64,000 bases of DNA from Musa acuminata AAA Group (Eukaryota; Streptophyta; Magnoliopsida; Zingiberales; Musaceae): positions 36,438,501 to 36,502,500 of the forward strand of contig NC_088330.1 of NCBI RefSeq assembly GCF_036884655.1. The letters are read 5' to 3'. Positions 11,601-24,800 of this stretch are shown here, piece by piece. The position numbers and the translations under genes were made by a program. The notes under the pieces were generated by a model. It worked only from the letters and a program-made list of their open reading frames with translations, ran no database searches and was not told the origin of the DNA. Every line of letters starts with the position of its first letter. The first letter of the stretch is position 1.

Positions 11601-14555
11601 TCACCAGAAATTTGCTAGGATGAATTGTTTCTGGACTGCTGCAGCTGGAGCTGCACCTTTGTACGGGACCAAGCCATATAATCCTAATATAGCTCCACCT
11701 TCGGATGCCTCTACTCCTGGAAATCCAACACAAGGAAGCTTCCTAGGTGCAAACATGGGCACCTTGCAAGAGGCCAAGGGGTCACCAGCTTTAGCATCAT
11801 ATATGGGAAGTACCTCACAGGAGAAGATGCTTTCAAGCAGTAATACAATCATGGAGTCTGCCCAGAGAAAACCACTAATTTTCCAGCAGGTGCCTCATTC
11901 TGCTGCAGCAAACAACATGCTGGTAAGAACTCTCGTCACTTGTTCATATCAAATCTTTTTGAACTGTTTGTACAGGGAATAATGAATTCTCTTTCTTATA
12001 AATCCAACTTTCTGTTGATGTAGCATGGTCCTGCGTTCATTTTCCCTATAAACCAGCAGCAGGCCACAGCTGCAGCTGCCAACAGAGCTGGGGGAGCAAA
12101 ATCTACTCCAGGCTCTGCTGCTGAGGTGCGGGCATCTGGTGCCATGAGTTCTGCTGTGGGGAGCTGCGGAGGTGGTGGAACAGCAAACCCAGTGAACTTG
12201 AGCTTTGCTAGTTTGCCTCCCAATGAAGCTCAGTACGTGGCTTTTGTGCAGAACAATATGTATCCTTTTCCTGCCCATATTTCAGGGGCTACTGCCTTTC
12301 GAGGAACTAGTAATGCTCAAGCGATGCCCTTCTTCTACCCTCCGCACATGCTTCACCCATCACAACTACGACCACAGCAGCAGCAACCACCAGCAGGACC
12401 ACTACCGCATGTTCAGCCGAGCCACCATAATCCAGGCAATTTGAGTGGGTCCTCGCAGAAACATCCGCAGCAGTTACATGGTATAAAGGGAAGTGTTTCT
12501 GTTGCAAATGCTAATGGTTGTCCGGCTACTAATCATCGACAGGACCACCTGCCTCAGCATTCTCGTCCTATGGAGTGCAAGGGCATGGAAGATGACCTTC
12601 CCACTACTGATGGTACGATTTATCAATCACAGAAGGGCATCTTTCGCCAAACAATTTCTATGCCAATTCACCCTCAGAACTTTGCCTTGATGTCTGCTGG
12701 TGCAGCTGCTATAGCAATGGGCAATGGTGGGGGTCACGGTGATAAGCAGCCAGTTTATCAGCAGAAGCAGAACATGAAGGTAGAGCTTGCACCGCCTCAA
12801 GCTTTTGCAATACCCTTTGCATCCTTTGGTGGGGCCGGAACTGCAACACCTGGTCTCGATTTCTCTTCCATGGTGCAAAATCATGCCATTTTACAGAGCC
12901 TTCCAGAAAATTCTCGGCATGGCTACCACCAGATGACAACAGCTGCAGTTGCTGCCACCACACAAGTTGCAGAGAAGAAGAAGGTCCACCAAGTGTCCGA
13001 AGATGTTAAGTCTGTTGCGAGGGAGTTGAACACAAATATGGTAGGTGAAGAGGACAGAAAAATTATGGTGGCTAGCAAAGGTCTGCAGCATTCTTTTTCA
13101 TTTGAAAAAGCAGACAATGAACCACCCATCTCATCCGTTCTCAGTAACAGTGGTGTTGACGTCTCTGCCCGGTCCGTAAACCTCATACACACTTCTGCAA
13201 ATGGCAGTAGGTCCACTGACCGTGCATCTGGCACTGCTACAGCTACAACTGCTGCCACCATCGCTGCCACCTCCCAACAACTGCAGCAGCATGTAATTCA
13301 TCTTCAGAAGCAGCAGTTGCAACACCAGCTTGCATCGACTCGCTCAAAGCCCTCAGCCTCAAGCAACAATACCAATATGCATCCTGAGAGTCTGCCTGGA
13401 GGTTGTACCGGCACCAAGTTCCCTCGTGCTCTAACTGGCTTTCCTCAAGCATTCGTACAAGGTGGCAGTCCCATCCAGCGGCCTCAGGGCAAGACATCCT
13501 CTGGAAGACTTGTGGATCCTGCTGCAGCTCCGCCGCTGGTGAAAAACAATGTCCTCCAGCTACAAGGCAGAGCATCCCAACAACCGTTTCCCGCCCAAAA
13601 CCACCAAACCCAGATATCATTTGGTGTGAATTCAAATAAAATGGTGGCTCCAGGGGGTCAACACCTCTCTGGCGTATGTCGCAGTCCATCTCCATCTTCT
13701 TCCTCTGTTGCTGTTGGATCGCCCTCAAATTCAGTCAACAAGAATGCAAGTGGCAGCCCAAGTGCATCTGCCAGTGTAAAACCCAGTCCTCAGACTTCTG
13801 CTATTTTGCTCCCACAACAATCAGCTGTAAAGCAATCAGCATCAAGTTCTAGCTCAAAGTCAACAACTGCGAGTAACTCAAACATGCCATCCATTCTTGG
13901 GCACCCTCAGAAAGTTCCTGCCCCGAGCTCAAACACCAAGCAGCAGCAACAGCCTCAGCAATCAAAGCAGCAACCCTTCTCTGAGGCTCAGATCTTCTTC
14001 TCTAATCCCCACCTGCAACAGGTCCAGTGTGCTCAGTCCAGTGCTGCTCCCACTGCTGCTCAATATTATCAGAAGCGCCAATCTGAACAACAAATGCGAC
14101 AGTCCCAACAGCAGCAGCAACAAAGCTCAGCACCATCATCTGCTGGGATGCTTTCCCTTTGTGCCCCCTCTGCGCTTACACTGGCTGGTGTTCCTACCAC
14201 ATCTGATCCTGCTAAGGCCTTGGCTGCTGCCTCTGTAGCTGCGGCCAACAGTATAAAGGGCCTGCCTCCACCTGGCTATTATAACGCTGCTCAGCTGGCT
14301 GTGGCTGCGCAGTCTGCCTCTGGCTCTCCACGCCCGCCAATTTCTGCTACATTCCCTTACATGTCTTTGCCACCATTTACGATGAAGCCCTCATCCGAGC
14401 AGAAGCCTGCAGCTGGTAACTATTCTTTTATTATTGGTATCTTATAGGATTACAATTTAAAACAGCTTCATCAGAATTGAGTCCTCATATTATCATAATC
14501 TGTTCTATCAGGAAGTGACAATTTACATGCCTGCTGGCAGCCTGAGAAGAGGTAA
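8628..14555 (+). CDS. TIC: TIME FOR COFFEE (TIC) homologue, nuclear clock regulator
   Basis: Thirteen exons join in phase to 1591 aa: 8628-8754, 8844-9242, 9368-9534, 9644-9941, 10031-10448, 10518-10563, 10650-10739, 10822-11074, 11168-11234, 11312-11387, 11524-11922, 12024-14415, 14512-14555; every intron is GT-AG. Family hallmarks seen are the MERHREARR start, a basic nuclear-localisation-like RSKRRR (residues 72-77), an acidic stretch near 98-110, VPRKARSA (169-176), MFKIDLM (479-485) and HPRPKRCATHCYIA (655-668). Exon 12 encodes a long Q/S/A-rich region ending in the SLCAPSALTLAG and DPAKALAAASVAAAN segments. Known for the family: TIC is a large nuclear protein needed for circadian amplitude and period in Arabidopsis, and is linked to metabolism and jasmonate signalling. 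The start was chosen because the residues around it match the family N-terminus; a second in-frame ATG lies at 8661. Length is close to that of the Arabidopsis protein as I remember it. Confidence 0.95.
11402..11441 (+). repeat. (CA)n-(TC)n microsatellite in TIC intron 10
   Basis: A short CA run is followed by a TC run of about 26 bp inside the intron between 11388 and 11523. The apparent ORFs across it, with LSLSLS repeats, are not coding. Confidence 0.9.
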
Positions 14556-15580
14556 TGCTGGACTGGATAACCATTGGCTGCTGATGCGTGGGTGCACCGG
14601 CTGCATCAGAAGCCACTTTACATGAGATTCTGGAATCAAACAGGAGGATTCTCATCCGCCTTCACCGGCCCGGTTGCTGTTCGATGTGTGCACAATTCAA
14701 CTTTCGGGAAATAGCCGACGATTGAAAAGGAAGGACAATTAGAGATGAAGGAAACCCAGAGGGAGAACGGTGGTGGTGTGGATCACAGCCTACCGGCATT
14801 TTGATTTGCTCTCGAGTCCCTTGCAGACGACGGGTGGAGGGGCTAATCACAATGCACTCTAGGGAAGAAGATGGCTGCATCCTCTCATCTCGATTTTGTA
14901 TAGTGCAGTCAAATGCTAACACCATCATGGACTGTTTTCTTTTGTTTCGTTTTAACTCCATTAACAGAAGGTGAGGTGATTAAATTAATATCATCCTTAC
15001 ATGCTATTCCTTGTTCTTTCTTATGAATATTTCTCTTTGAAGTTGTTAGAGATTGATTTATGGTTCTCTTGGCTATACATGCTTGAAGCTTAGTGATATG
15101 AAGCATTTGTTGCTGTTCTTGCTGATAATGGATGATTGGAAGTTGGTATCACAAAAGCAGCAGCAGCAGCAACAAAGTCTGTTCTTAGACTACTGCCTTC
15201 TTAGCTGAAGGTTTTGGTTAAAAGTACCAATGCCTCTCATTCCATTCCATTTCTCCTTGGAGAGAGGCTGTTGTCCTCAGAAGTCACATCAACAAAGGAT
15301 GTGAGGATTTGCCTAAACATTTGTCGTTCTCAACATCTTTTTCTGGTCAAAATTGTTGTAGATATGCTTGTGATATGGGTGGCAGAGGGCAGCCTCAATA
15401 AAGTATTCTTCGATCCTGTTTGTTAGATTCATGTGTTGCGTCAAGGGTCCATCTGGTATGCAGCTTTGGTTGTCCCTTTATTGCCTTGACCTTTTTTGTT
15501 CTCTGTCATCAATTTTTCCCAGCCTTCACATCTTCTTGTTAAATCTGATTTTTCTTTAGTTGAAGCTGATGGGATTATAA
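14556..15580 (+). other. TIC 3' untranslated and downstream region
   Basis: Moderate GC content and a CAG-rich piece near 15164-15175. It lacks a convincing ORF and probably contains the 3' UTR of TIC. No clear polyadenylation site could be fixed. Confidence 0.5.
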
Positions 15581-15583
15581 TCC

Positions 15584-15587
<4 letters not shown>

Positions 15588-15661
<74 letters not shown>
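15588..15661. repeat. (TA)n microsatellite downstream of TIC
   Basis: An uninterrupted TA run of about 74 bp. Confidence 0.97.
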
Positions 15662-15667
<6 letters not shown>

Positions 15668-15794
15668 TATATTTCAAAAATAAAACATACTATAGAAATC
15701 ATTTCTTAAATATAATAAAAGAAGATACAAGAAAAGGGTAGAATAATGAATATCATATGATTTCTTTTTATGGGTGAAAAATTTATCTTTTTAG

Positions 15795-15945
15795 GTTTTT
15801 TCAGAAGATATTCTCGGTTTTTAGTTTTTCTAATTTTTTTCTTCTACTATTTGGTATTTTTTTCTCTACTACTCTGCATGCATTTAGGAGAGAAAAAAAT
15901 CAAATAAAAAATAAAAATTAGAAGAAAAAAAATTCAGAATCCTTT
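15795..15945. repeat. Imperfect AT-rich inverted repeat (hairpin)
   Basis: The left arm, ending TATTTTTTTCTCT near 15868, pairs imperfectly with the right arm, which begins AGAGAAAAAAATCAAAT near 15889. A loop of about 20 nt contains CTGCATGCAT. The arms are mostly T/C against A/G tracts, so part of the match is low complexity. It could be a decayed MITE. Confidence 0.5.
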
Positions 15946-16994
15946 TTTAGAAAAATTACCTGTGTTTTATTCTTATAACAAACATAACTTGATTGCCAAA
16001 AAAGAAAAAGAAAAAAAGAAAACCTGTGTAACTATAAGCTGAATGGCCATAGTGTTGTTCGAGTTCTATGATTAAGCAAAGGATGGCTCATGGTTTCTTG
16101 AAGCGCAAGCATCCATATGTGGCAGTGGTCTCCGGGATCCTCGCTGTGCCCACGTCTCCTCTCTCTGGTACCCAAAGCAAGTGTTCAATGTACCGTGCAG
16201 GAAAGATTCTCTGTGCACAGCAGATGTCCCGCCCAATGGCCACCCGAAAACACTCCTCTCACCTCAGAAATGCCCACTGCTGGTGAAGACGAAACCATCA
16301 CCCCTAGTTTTTTATCCACTTACGTCCACAGTTCTCTCTGCCGTTCTCGTGAAAAGATCAACCGCAACTTTGTGTTGCAGCAGTGTTCTCCTAATCCGAC
16401 TGCAGATTGATGATGTCTGATGGACATCGGCATCATTGGCTGCTGAAGACTGCGAGAGTTGCTTTAAGGAATTGGATGACGTGCATGCACTATGGTGAGG
16501 GCTGCTTGATGTTGATGAACTCTTTCTGCCCTCTCTGGCCTTTGTGGGGTGTATGGAAAGAAAAGCCACTCATCAGGCTGATGTAGAAAGTAATATTATT
16601 GGATATGACGAGCACTGCGGTGCAGGGACAACTCATGTCCAAGGGATGAGCCATTAAATGATATTTATAATTTGGTCCTTTCTGCAGTTCCAAAATATAT
16701 TGATGAAAATGATTATGGAACAAACATTTTATATGGGTGAATTTTGAAAAGTTCTATCAATTTACCCCTTAATAAGACAAGTGGAGTAATATCATGTTCC
16801 ACTATATTAATTGATAGAAGTTTTCTTATTTAATTATTCTTATATTTAAATCATTAAAGATACACATTTGAAACCCTATGTTTGTATATAACTTGATTTC
16901 TAATGAATTTAGAGTCCATTTTATCTTAGTTATAATATTTTTTAAAATTTTTAATAGACTTATAATATTCTGATAGAGGTACCAAAAATATTAT

Positions 16995-17001
16995 ATATAC
17001 A

Positions 17002-17091
<90 letters not shown>
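16995..17091. repeat. (ATAC)n-(TA)n compound microsatellite
   Basis: About nine ATAC/CATA units are followed by about 60 bp of TA repeats. Confidence 0.95.
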
Positions 17092-17092
<1 letters not shown>

Positions 17093-17599
17093 TTGATTAC
17101 TTGAATGGTCGAATCTTAGGTCGACTAATTAATTTTTTTATTAAACCTATTGTCTCACGGTTGAATTAGATTTATTTTCGGAGCACTCACATCTATTTTA
17201 TCAATTTAAACGAAAATTTTGGAGCTGATTCAAATACTTTTATAGTCAACCAGATTCGAATTCAGAAAATTAATGTCTATTTCTTTACCTACCGTTGACC
17301 CTCTGTTTGACCAGTGATTCGGGCAGGTGGACTCTGACATCCTTATCGAGAACTGACAAGGTGGATCTGATCTGATCCACCCACGATTACGTGGTCCCAG
17401 TGATCACACCAAGACCACTTATCCACAACATATAATACTAATCTCACGAGTTCAATTGCATAGATTCTGGTCCAAGCAAGATTGCTGTCCTTGATGGTCA
17501 TGCCCCATCACATAGAGGTTCACATGTTCCCCATCCATGGTTGTCATAGCTTACATGTGTCTCAGAGCCACGTAAGCTGAGGACGACCCACCCGTATCA

Positions 17600-18570
17600 T
17601 CTCTCCTAGAGCCTTCATTCACCACCTTGCTCGGCTACCCGAGGGTGGTGAGATAGAAAGGGGGAGCTTCTGCAGCATCTACGAGCGGTGAGGTAGGTGG
17701 AGGAGAAAGAAGAGAGGCTGATGCCGGTGGAGTAGCCGTGCACTCTTCTCCAACGACGCCGCCGGCGTAAACAAGACATGGTGGCCTTCGAGGAGAGATC
17801 GGTCCCCCCCTCCGGAGTAAATGAGGAAGGAGACCAGCGTGCGAAGGAGATGAGCCGGACAGAAGATAAGGGTGTCAAAACAAAATCCCCACATCCTACG
17901 TGTCGTTTTTAGAAACGCCCTAAAAGGTGGGGCCCGCAAAAGACGTCGCAACCAGACGAAGACGAAGCCGACGAATCGAAGTAAGGTTAACAAAAGCCGT
18001 CCCGTCGTGACCGCCCTCGCCTCTTCTCTCCTCTTCCTCCGCCTCTCCGTCGATTCGGCGACCGTCTTCGACGACGAGGCGGGCAGCGACGTTCGAGCAC
18101 GATTTGGTGAGCTCCAGAAGCTCGTTGTCCGTGCGATGACAATGACATTCTGGGAGTTCGACCTCTGGATCGAGGGGCTGCAGGGTGGTGCATCGCCTCC
18201 AACAAAATGGGTCGATGTCGAAGGTTGTTTGTATGCCTTCCATTACCTCGAGTCCTCGCGATGCTCATGTATATGTTGGACCGATGGGTCGAGTGCTACG
18301 AACAGAGCACACATAGAGACCAGAGCTGCGTTCGTGACCTCCTGCGATGGACGACGACGATGAGGATGACCTCCTCGGTGACGCGATGCACAACATTCTG
18401 GAGGTGTTGCAGCGGAACGTGGAGGCGCAACGCTCAAGGTATAAGAAGAAGGGAAGGGGAGGCGAGGGGCGATTGCGACCGCCACAATAGAGAGGAAGAT
18501 GTCACAGGAACAGAGGAAGAGGAGAGGAGGGGATGTGAGGGCGAAGGAAGATGGGAAATGTGAGAGGCGT
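17600..18570 (+). other. GC-rich orphan region with coding-like ORFs
   Basis: This segment is clearly more GC-rich than its surroundings and has open frames on both strands. The + frame from 17872 encodes about 163 aa including FWEFDLWIEGLQGG; another + frame at about 18348 encodes MDDDDEDDLLGDAMHNILEV and runs into a GT donor-like site. No family was recognised. It could be a broken gene or a first exon separated from its remainder. Confidence 0.25.
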
Positions 18571-19199
18571 TCTGTGAGAATAAATGAAAAGGGGGTGGAA
18601 AAAGTTCAAAAGTAAGGGGCCTTTTTGAGAAATTATCATTATATAAAATAAATAAATAAAATTTTTTGCCATCATAAAATTTATAAAAAATTAATATAAT
18701 ACCAAAAATACTCTTTAATTTTGTTATCACATAAATGTTCCATCGAATATTAAGATACTCAAAGTGTCTGACTTGAGATACTCTTTATAAATTTATAAAT
18801 GTATTAAATTTGTAAAACATGTTTCAAAAAGAAAGAAAATCCTTAACATTCACTACTAACTATGAATATTAATCGTTTCTTATAATTTATAAAATTTTAA
18901 TATATAAAACATGAATAAAAACTTAAAACTCTTACTACCATAATAAAGTGTGTGTATATATATATATATATGGGTATAAGTGGCCCCCTTAAAACAGACG
19001 AGAAAAGGTTATACATGCTCATGTTTCCTCAAACAATGGATCAGTGCCCAGTCTTTCTCACCTCTTCTTTCCCACTCGTCTTTTATGAGGACAAACAAAG
19101 AGACAAAAGACATTTACATGCTCATGTTTGTGTGTGGATCATTTTGAATGTTGAGCATCTCCCACAATAATTAGGGCGACGGGTGGGGCTGCTCTCCTC

Positions 19200-20090
19200 G
19201 TGGGATGCCGTCGACCACATTTAGCTTCTCTCCAATCTTATCAAGCCGTGGTGGAAGCATGCACAGAGGCGTAACATTGGGTTTGATCCTGTCTTGCTGT
19301 CAGCAACTGTTCTAAGTTGTCGTTCCTTGGGAACATCTTTTGTTATGGATGAGATGTCAGAATCTGTGCTGCTGCTTCTGCTGGCTTCTGATCTGCTTCG
19401 TCTTCTTTTGGATGCACGACCGTGCGTACGAAGGCTGTGGCCCTCACGGCACTGTACGCAGGATCCACTTCATATCATTGGTGGTGCAAGTCGTAGCTGA
19501 TGGGGAATGGAGAATGAAAGAAGGGCTGTTCGTGTGACTGCACGCTGAGGCTGTGTACCGAGCACTAAGCAGGAGTTTTGACTGCTTATAAGAGACGAGT
19601 TCTGCTTGAACTTGATGATGCATATGATCGTGGACCGCTGGCGGCAGGTATGGCTTCGATCAAATCTAATGTTGACATAGGTTTGATGACCTTGGTTCTG
19701 AGAGAAGACTTGGGTTTGAGAGAAGCTATAGCCATTGCCGGCGAAGTGAGCTCCTCCTGCATTGCTGAGCTTGTGGAACCTACAGACCGCAGTGGCTCAA
19801 CCAGCCTTTCTCAGTCTGCGTGCTGCTCATCTGCAACTGACCACCCATTGGAGCTTCTGTTCCTCCCATTATTTGCTGCAGCGTGCTTCTGACGACCGTG
19901 TTGGACTTGCAGAGAGACGCTCAACCTGCTGCTGTTGGAGTTGTGATGGGTGAAGCATCTGGGAACAGTAAAAGTGGACCAGCCACTAAAGCAAAAGGCA
20001 TTGCCTGGGGAAGGAGGAAGAGAGGAAGCCATTGTTCTTTGGTACATTCGGTCATGGAACATCCTTCGAAGCTGTCGAGCTAGAATTAAT
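19200..20090 (-). pseudogene. Relic of a TIC-like gene
   Basis: On the minus strand, 19958-19939 is identical over 20 nt to TIC exon 12 (12348-12367), within a stretch encoding SQMLHPSQLQQQQ. Just upstream QAMPF is encoded in another frame, so the reading frame is broken between them. In TIC these two pieces also occur in this order. Further along, coding-like stretches appear in different frames (for example SQTQVFSQNQGHQ), with stops between. The best reading is a decayed paralogue fragment, not a copy of the neighbouring gene. The region beyond the short match is assigned weakly. Confidence 0.4.
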
Positions 20091-21806
20091 TGATTCTCTT
20101 GTTCAGTAGCTAATTAATTTACTGACTTCTTCTTCTGCTGTGGGCTTTCTCGAGATCATTCCTTCCTTTGGGGTTCCATAAACTCTGTGATACAGATATT
20201 ATCTCCATCATGAAGAAACCTAAGCTTTCGGAAAGCCAAATTATTGTATAAATATCTCAGGATTTGATTGATATAATTTGATTGACCGACGAATGACTCC
20301 TTCCCCCACAAAATCATCTCAAGATTTAGAACCTTGTGGCTAGTGGATTGTGGTCCAGAGAAGATAAAAGAATAATTCTTTGGGTAGCCTTTAGAAGAAT
20401 GATGTCTTCTCTCTCACCATGGAATCCAATGTAGTAGAGAGGCCAATTAATCATCAGATGCTATGGCCATTGTCGGCTACTGTAGTGCATGAGTGTGGAG
20501 GGCCCCAAACGTCCGTGACAGTCGGGTTGCTTATATATATATATATGATTTTAAGTCCTTAACCTTAAGTGGGTATAGCATTTATTAATAATTTAGATGT
20601 AGCAATAATAAGAGCATTTTCTCTTAAAAAATATTTTTTAGAATTTTTTAGGGATAATACTCTTATTTTTAATTTTATTTTATGTATTAATTTTTTCTAG
20701 AACCCAAAATATACTTTGTTGTGGCTTGTCAATTTCGTTTCGTCATGATCGTTTTTGTGCCACTACTTTTGTTCAATCATAATCATTTTATTTTCTTTCA
20801 AGGTTTCATCGTAATCATCTCCTTCAATTCCGTAAGGTTTTATCAATAGGTCTATGATGAGGAATGATATTTAATTTTATGAATTGTAAGTGGGTATAGT
20901 ACATCAATCAATACTTATGATGTAATAATAATAAAATAATATTTTTAAAATATAGATGCCCCGGAAAAGATAATAAAATTGTAATTTTTATACGATAAAA
21001 TAATTGAGTACAGGGAGATTAATACTCCCCGGGAATTGGCCCATTGGGTGAGCGGGCGGTGGGAGTGGGGATGACAATGTAGCGGCCGCGTGAAGTGGGT
21101 GAGGAAGGGATAAGAGAGAGACTCGAGGCGGTAGCCACCACCACAACCGAGTTGGACTCTTAATCCCCCCAAACCTGTCTTGGTTGATACTTATAGATGG
21201 AAAATATCTATCACCAGTGATTCCTGGCCTTTTTTTTATTTATTAACCAGACCAATTTGTTTTTTCACATAATATATAATAACATTTTATTTTCAAATTT
21301 ATCTAAATTACATTTGAATCAATAATCCCATTGACCCACTGATGCGAGATTTTGACATCATCGATTTTGGTCCACTTAATTCCGCTATGAAATCGACGAT
21401 CAAGTATAGTGTATACATATACTAAAATTGAAATGACGTACATACGAAAAAACTCATATTTGAAAATTTTCAGCGTCCATCATTCCTCTAAACATGTAAT
21501 AATATTCGAATGAACATGAAAAACCAAGATAAGGATCGTAATGCAGTCTAACCTAACTCAGGCTATCATACGCACGGTCGAAGCATCAATAGCACCAATT
21601 TCCAGGTGACATATATCATGATTCATTACATCTAGATAGGTCTTTAAAGATCATTCACAAACTCACAAAAACTATGGAGCCATTCTAATCAAGTTTCCAT
21701 ATGACTTCCCGTGGAATTATTTAAGATTAAGAACAACAGGCACTCTACACAAACCCAAGATGAAATTACTCACAAAGTTGTTGGCAGATGCATGAGGTAG
21801 TCATCC
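20090..21806. other. Intergenic DNA and 3' flank of the tetraspanin
   Basis: AT-rich with dense stops. A short GC-rich patch lies at about 21030-21150. The tetraspanin 3' UTR should end in the right-hand part of this stretch. Confidence 0.5.
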
Positions 21807-24800
21807 TCACAGTATATTACAACCACCCCTTTCTTCAGATGATGGTGTTGCAGATTGTTGGCTTCTGTTTGGATCTGATGAATTGTAGGTGAACTTAGAG
21901 GTATCAAGACCATACTGTCGAGGCAAAAAAACACCAAGAAATAGATTAAATTACAATAGGAAGAACCAGCAACTTCAGTTGCTCCTATACAGCATAGAAT
22001 ATACCTTTTCTCTCATTCGTTGACTCCAAGCATCATGTCTGCTTGGACGCTGATCAAGAGTGCCAGATACAGGCATGCCAGTTGCTGGAGCTCCTTGCTG
22101 GTTGATCAATGGTTGCCGGATGCCAGAACTCTGCGCAATATATTCATCATCGCTGTCATACTCGACGGGTCTATTTGCTGCTCTCACTATAAGAGCCAAT
22201 AGGAACACCAAAGCCTGCACATCAGCAGTTGTGTAGTTTTCTTAAGCGCCTGTTGGAGAAGTTCAAAGTGGAAGCTTCCCTAACGTTATGGAAGAGAAAT
22301 AGCATTGTAGGATATCTATTGAGGTTGCAGATGACTATATAATGTGATAATCATTTACTACCGAAATACATGGATGAGCTTAAGCAAAGTATTTTCTTCA
22401 ACATAAAAGAAAAAAGAGGGATGATATAAAAACAAGAACACTTGTCTAATAAACTTCTGTTCTTCATCTTTTTGTGCTTCAGCAATAGAGAACATTTATA
22501 AAATAATGAAAAATTAATTTCCACTCCGCACCTCCAAAATAACAGCTCCAAGGGCAACCCACTTTGCTATCTTCCAATTCTCCTCCAAGAAATCATATAT
22601 CACGTCAAAATTACCAGTTTTATCAACAGGAATAATCTGCAGAGCAGCAAAGTCAAAACTAAGAAAGAAACCTTAATAAAAGTTGAATATAGAAAAACAA
22701 AACTCACATGTTTCCAGCTATGATCAAAGAATATAAAAGCTGCAGCTCCCAACTCAACGAGAATCAACAAGATCACCAAGAAAGAATACTATTTTGGTTA
22801 AGGAAACTAGAATTATCTTATCAAAAACAGAATAGGAAGTTATGGAGATCATAAAGTATAACAGTAGATAAAGCTGTTGAACAAATTCTGCTCAATTCAG
22901 ATCTATATTAGATAAATAGAACAATCCAGTTTATCAAGCTCTGAACAAAATATATCAAAGCTGAAGTTCCCAACTTAACTAGAATCAACAAGATCACTAA
23001 GAAAGAAATACTATTTCGGATGAAGAATATAGTGAATATCATGACAGAAACAGAAAAGAAATAAATGGGGATCATGAAGTATAAAAGTAGAACAAGCTAT
23101 GATCAAATTCAGCTTGGTTTTGATTTGGATCAACCTAGAAGAAGTGACTTGAGCAAAATCCAATTTATCTCATGTTTGTCACTACCAAGCACCTCAGCAG
23201 CCCCTTAAGAGCTTCTATATATGGTTTCTCAGTTTTCATATGACAAAATTCTTAAGAGGCTTGTGCATCATTCAGCATGGTATCCACGGTTTTCCGACAG
23301 TATGAGGCAAACACCAGCCAAATGGATAACCAAACTTAATTAAATCACCAGGCTTCTTACATATATTAACTGAAAAACCTAAAAAGGATATCTGATCTTC
23401 TAGTGTTCTAGAGTAACTACAAAAGTGATCATCGTGATGCAGAAAGAAATAAAAAGTTCTCAAAAACAAAACAACTTAAATTACATGGCTTTACATAAAG
23501 CATCATGAACACTAAGCTGTAACATAAGCAAAATAGCAAAATACTAGGCAATTTAAAGTGCTTATGCTAGAACAATGGAATTTTGCTGCTTCGAGCTGAA
23601 GTACTGTACCTGCATTAGCTGTGACATTAACTTAAAACTTGAAATTCGTACCCCATCACTCAGGCAGTCCTGCGCATAGGCAACTGAACAGACCATTTGA
23701 ATGTAAGTTATTACGTTATAGTTTGCAGTGTAATCTAAAAAAGGTCGAAGTTAAAGCTGATTCAAATAAAAGGCACAATCTCAAGAAGGCAAAGAACACA
23801 CAATGTCACAAAAAATGCAAGTAAATTATTTTAGTGACTACAATGTGACATTGATTGACTAGTTCATATTTCAAGAAAGTAGGATACACAAGATAAGCAG
23901 CACCCGTTCCTCGAAACTGCTCCAATAAAGCCAAAGCATGATATGATGAAGAGAACAACTCCAATACCGATAATCAAATAAATGAACCTGCAAGAAAAAT
24001 CACATTTTCAAACCAAAAGAAAACAAAATCCATAGAGCATAACAGGATCATCTGTTGTGTAAGGTGTAAACCATAGTGGTGGGGACTCAAGAGTCTAATG
24101 CAGTTGACCCCCACAATTAAACTATATGAATCCCATTAATTGATACATTATATGCTCACAAATCAACCATGCAATCTTGGAACACCAACAATTCTCATGA
24201 CATCCAACTGCAACAGACTAAACACTTGCTAGCCATTTGAATCATTGGTTACTTGGTGATAACCACCTCTACTTCAAAATCAGCAGCATAAATTCAAACA
24301 ACTATGAGACTTCATGCACTTTGGGGGTTACCACTGGTTACCAAGGTTGAATCATTTGTTCTGGTTCCAGTCATGAGCATAATCTATGCATCATCATAAC
24401 TTGTGTATGCTTAAAAAACTTTCCCCATCACTTAGATATAGAACAATGTAAAAAAAAAGATGAAGAAGAACAAAATATGCAGGTCAAAAAAGAAAGTAAT
24501 TTGATATTTTATTTCAATGAGGCAATATTATTTGCAACATAACCACACTCGGACAGTCAATATTAGTTTGTGGACCAATTAATATTTTGATCTTTCAAAT
24601 GAAATGATAAAAGATTGATTACCTTGACACCGAAGAAGATTGAAACAATGCCTTATTTTTTCCTAATCGCGTGATTTGCAAGGTTCAACAAGCCATCAAT
24701 TATTTAAATTTTATACAGATTAAATTGTACAAGTGGATCTTTTTATTTCCTTACATAACACACTGCGGAGACACATTTGATTGTGAATTCCAACATGGCA

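Noticed and set aside
12126..14447. Independent gene starting inside TIC exon 12
   Set aside because: The reported start is a GTG; the frame continues upstream to 12024 and joins exon 11 in phase.
21201..21209. AAAATATCT evening-element match
   Set aside because: About 600 bp beyond the tetraspanin stop and far from any promoter; expected by chance in AT-rich DNA.
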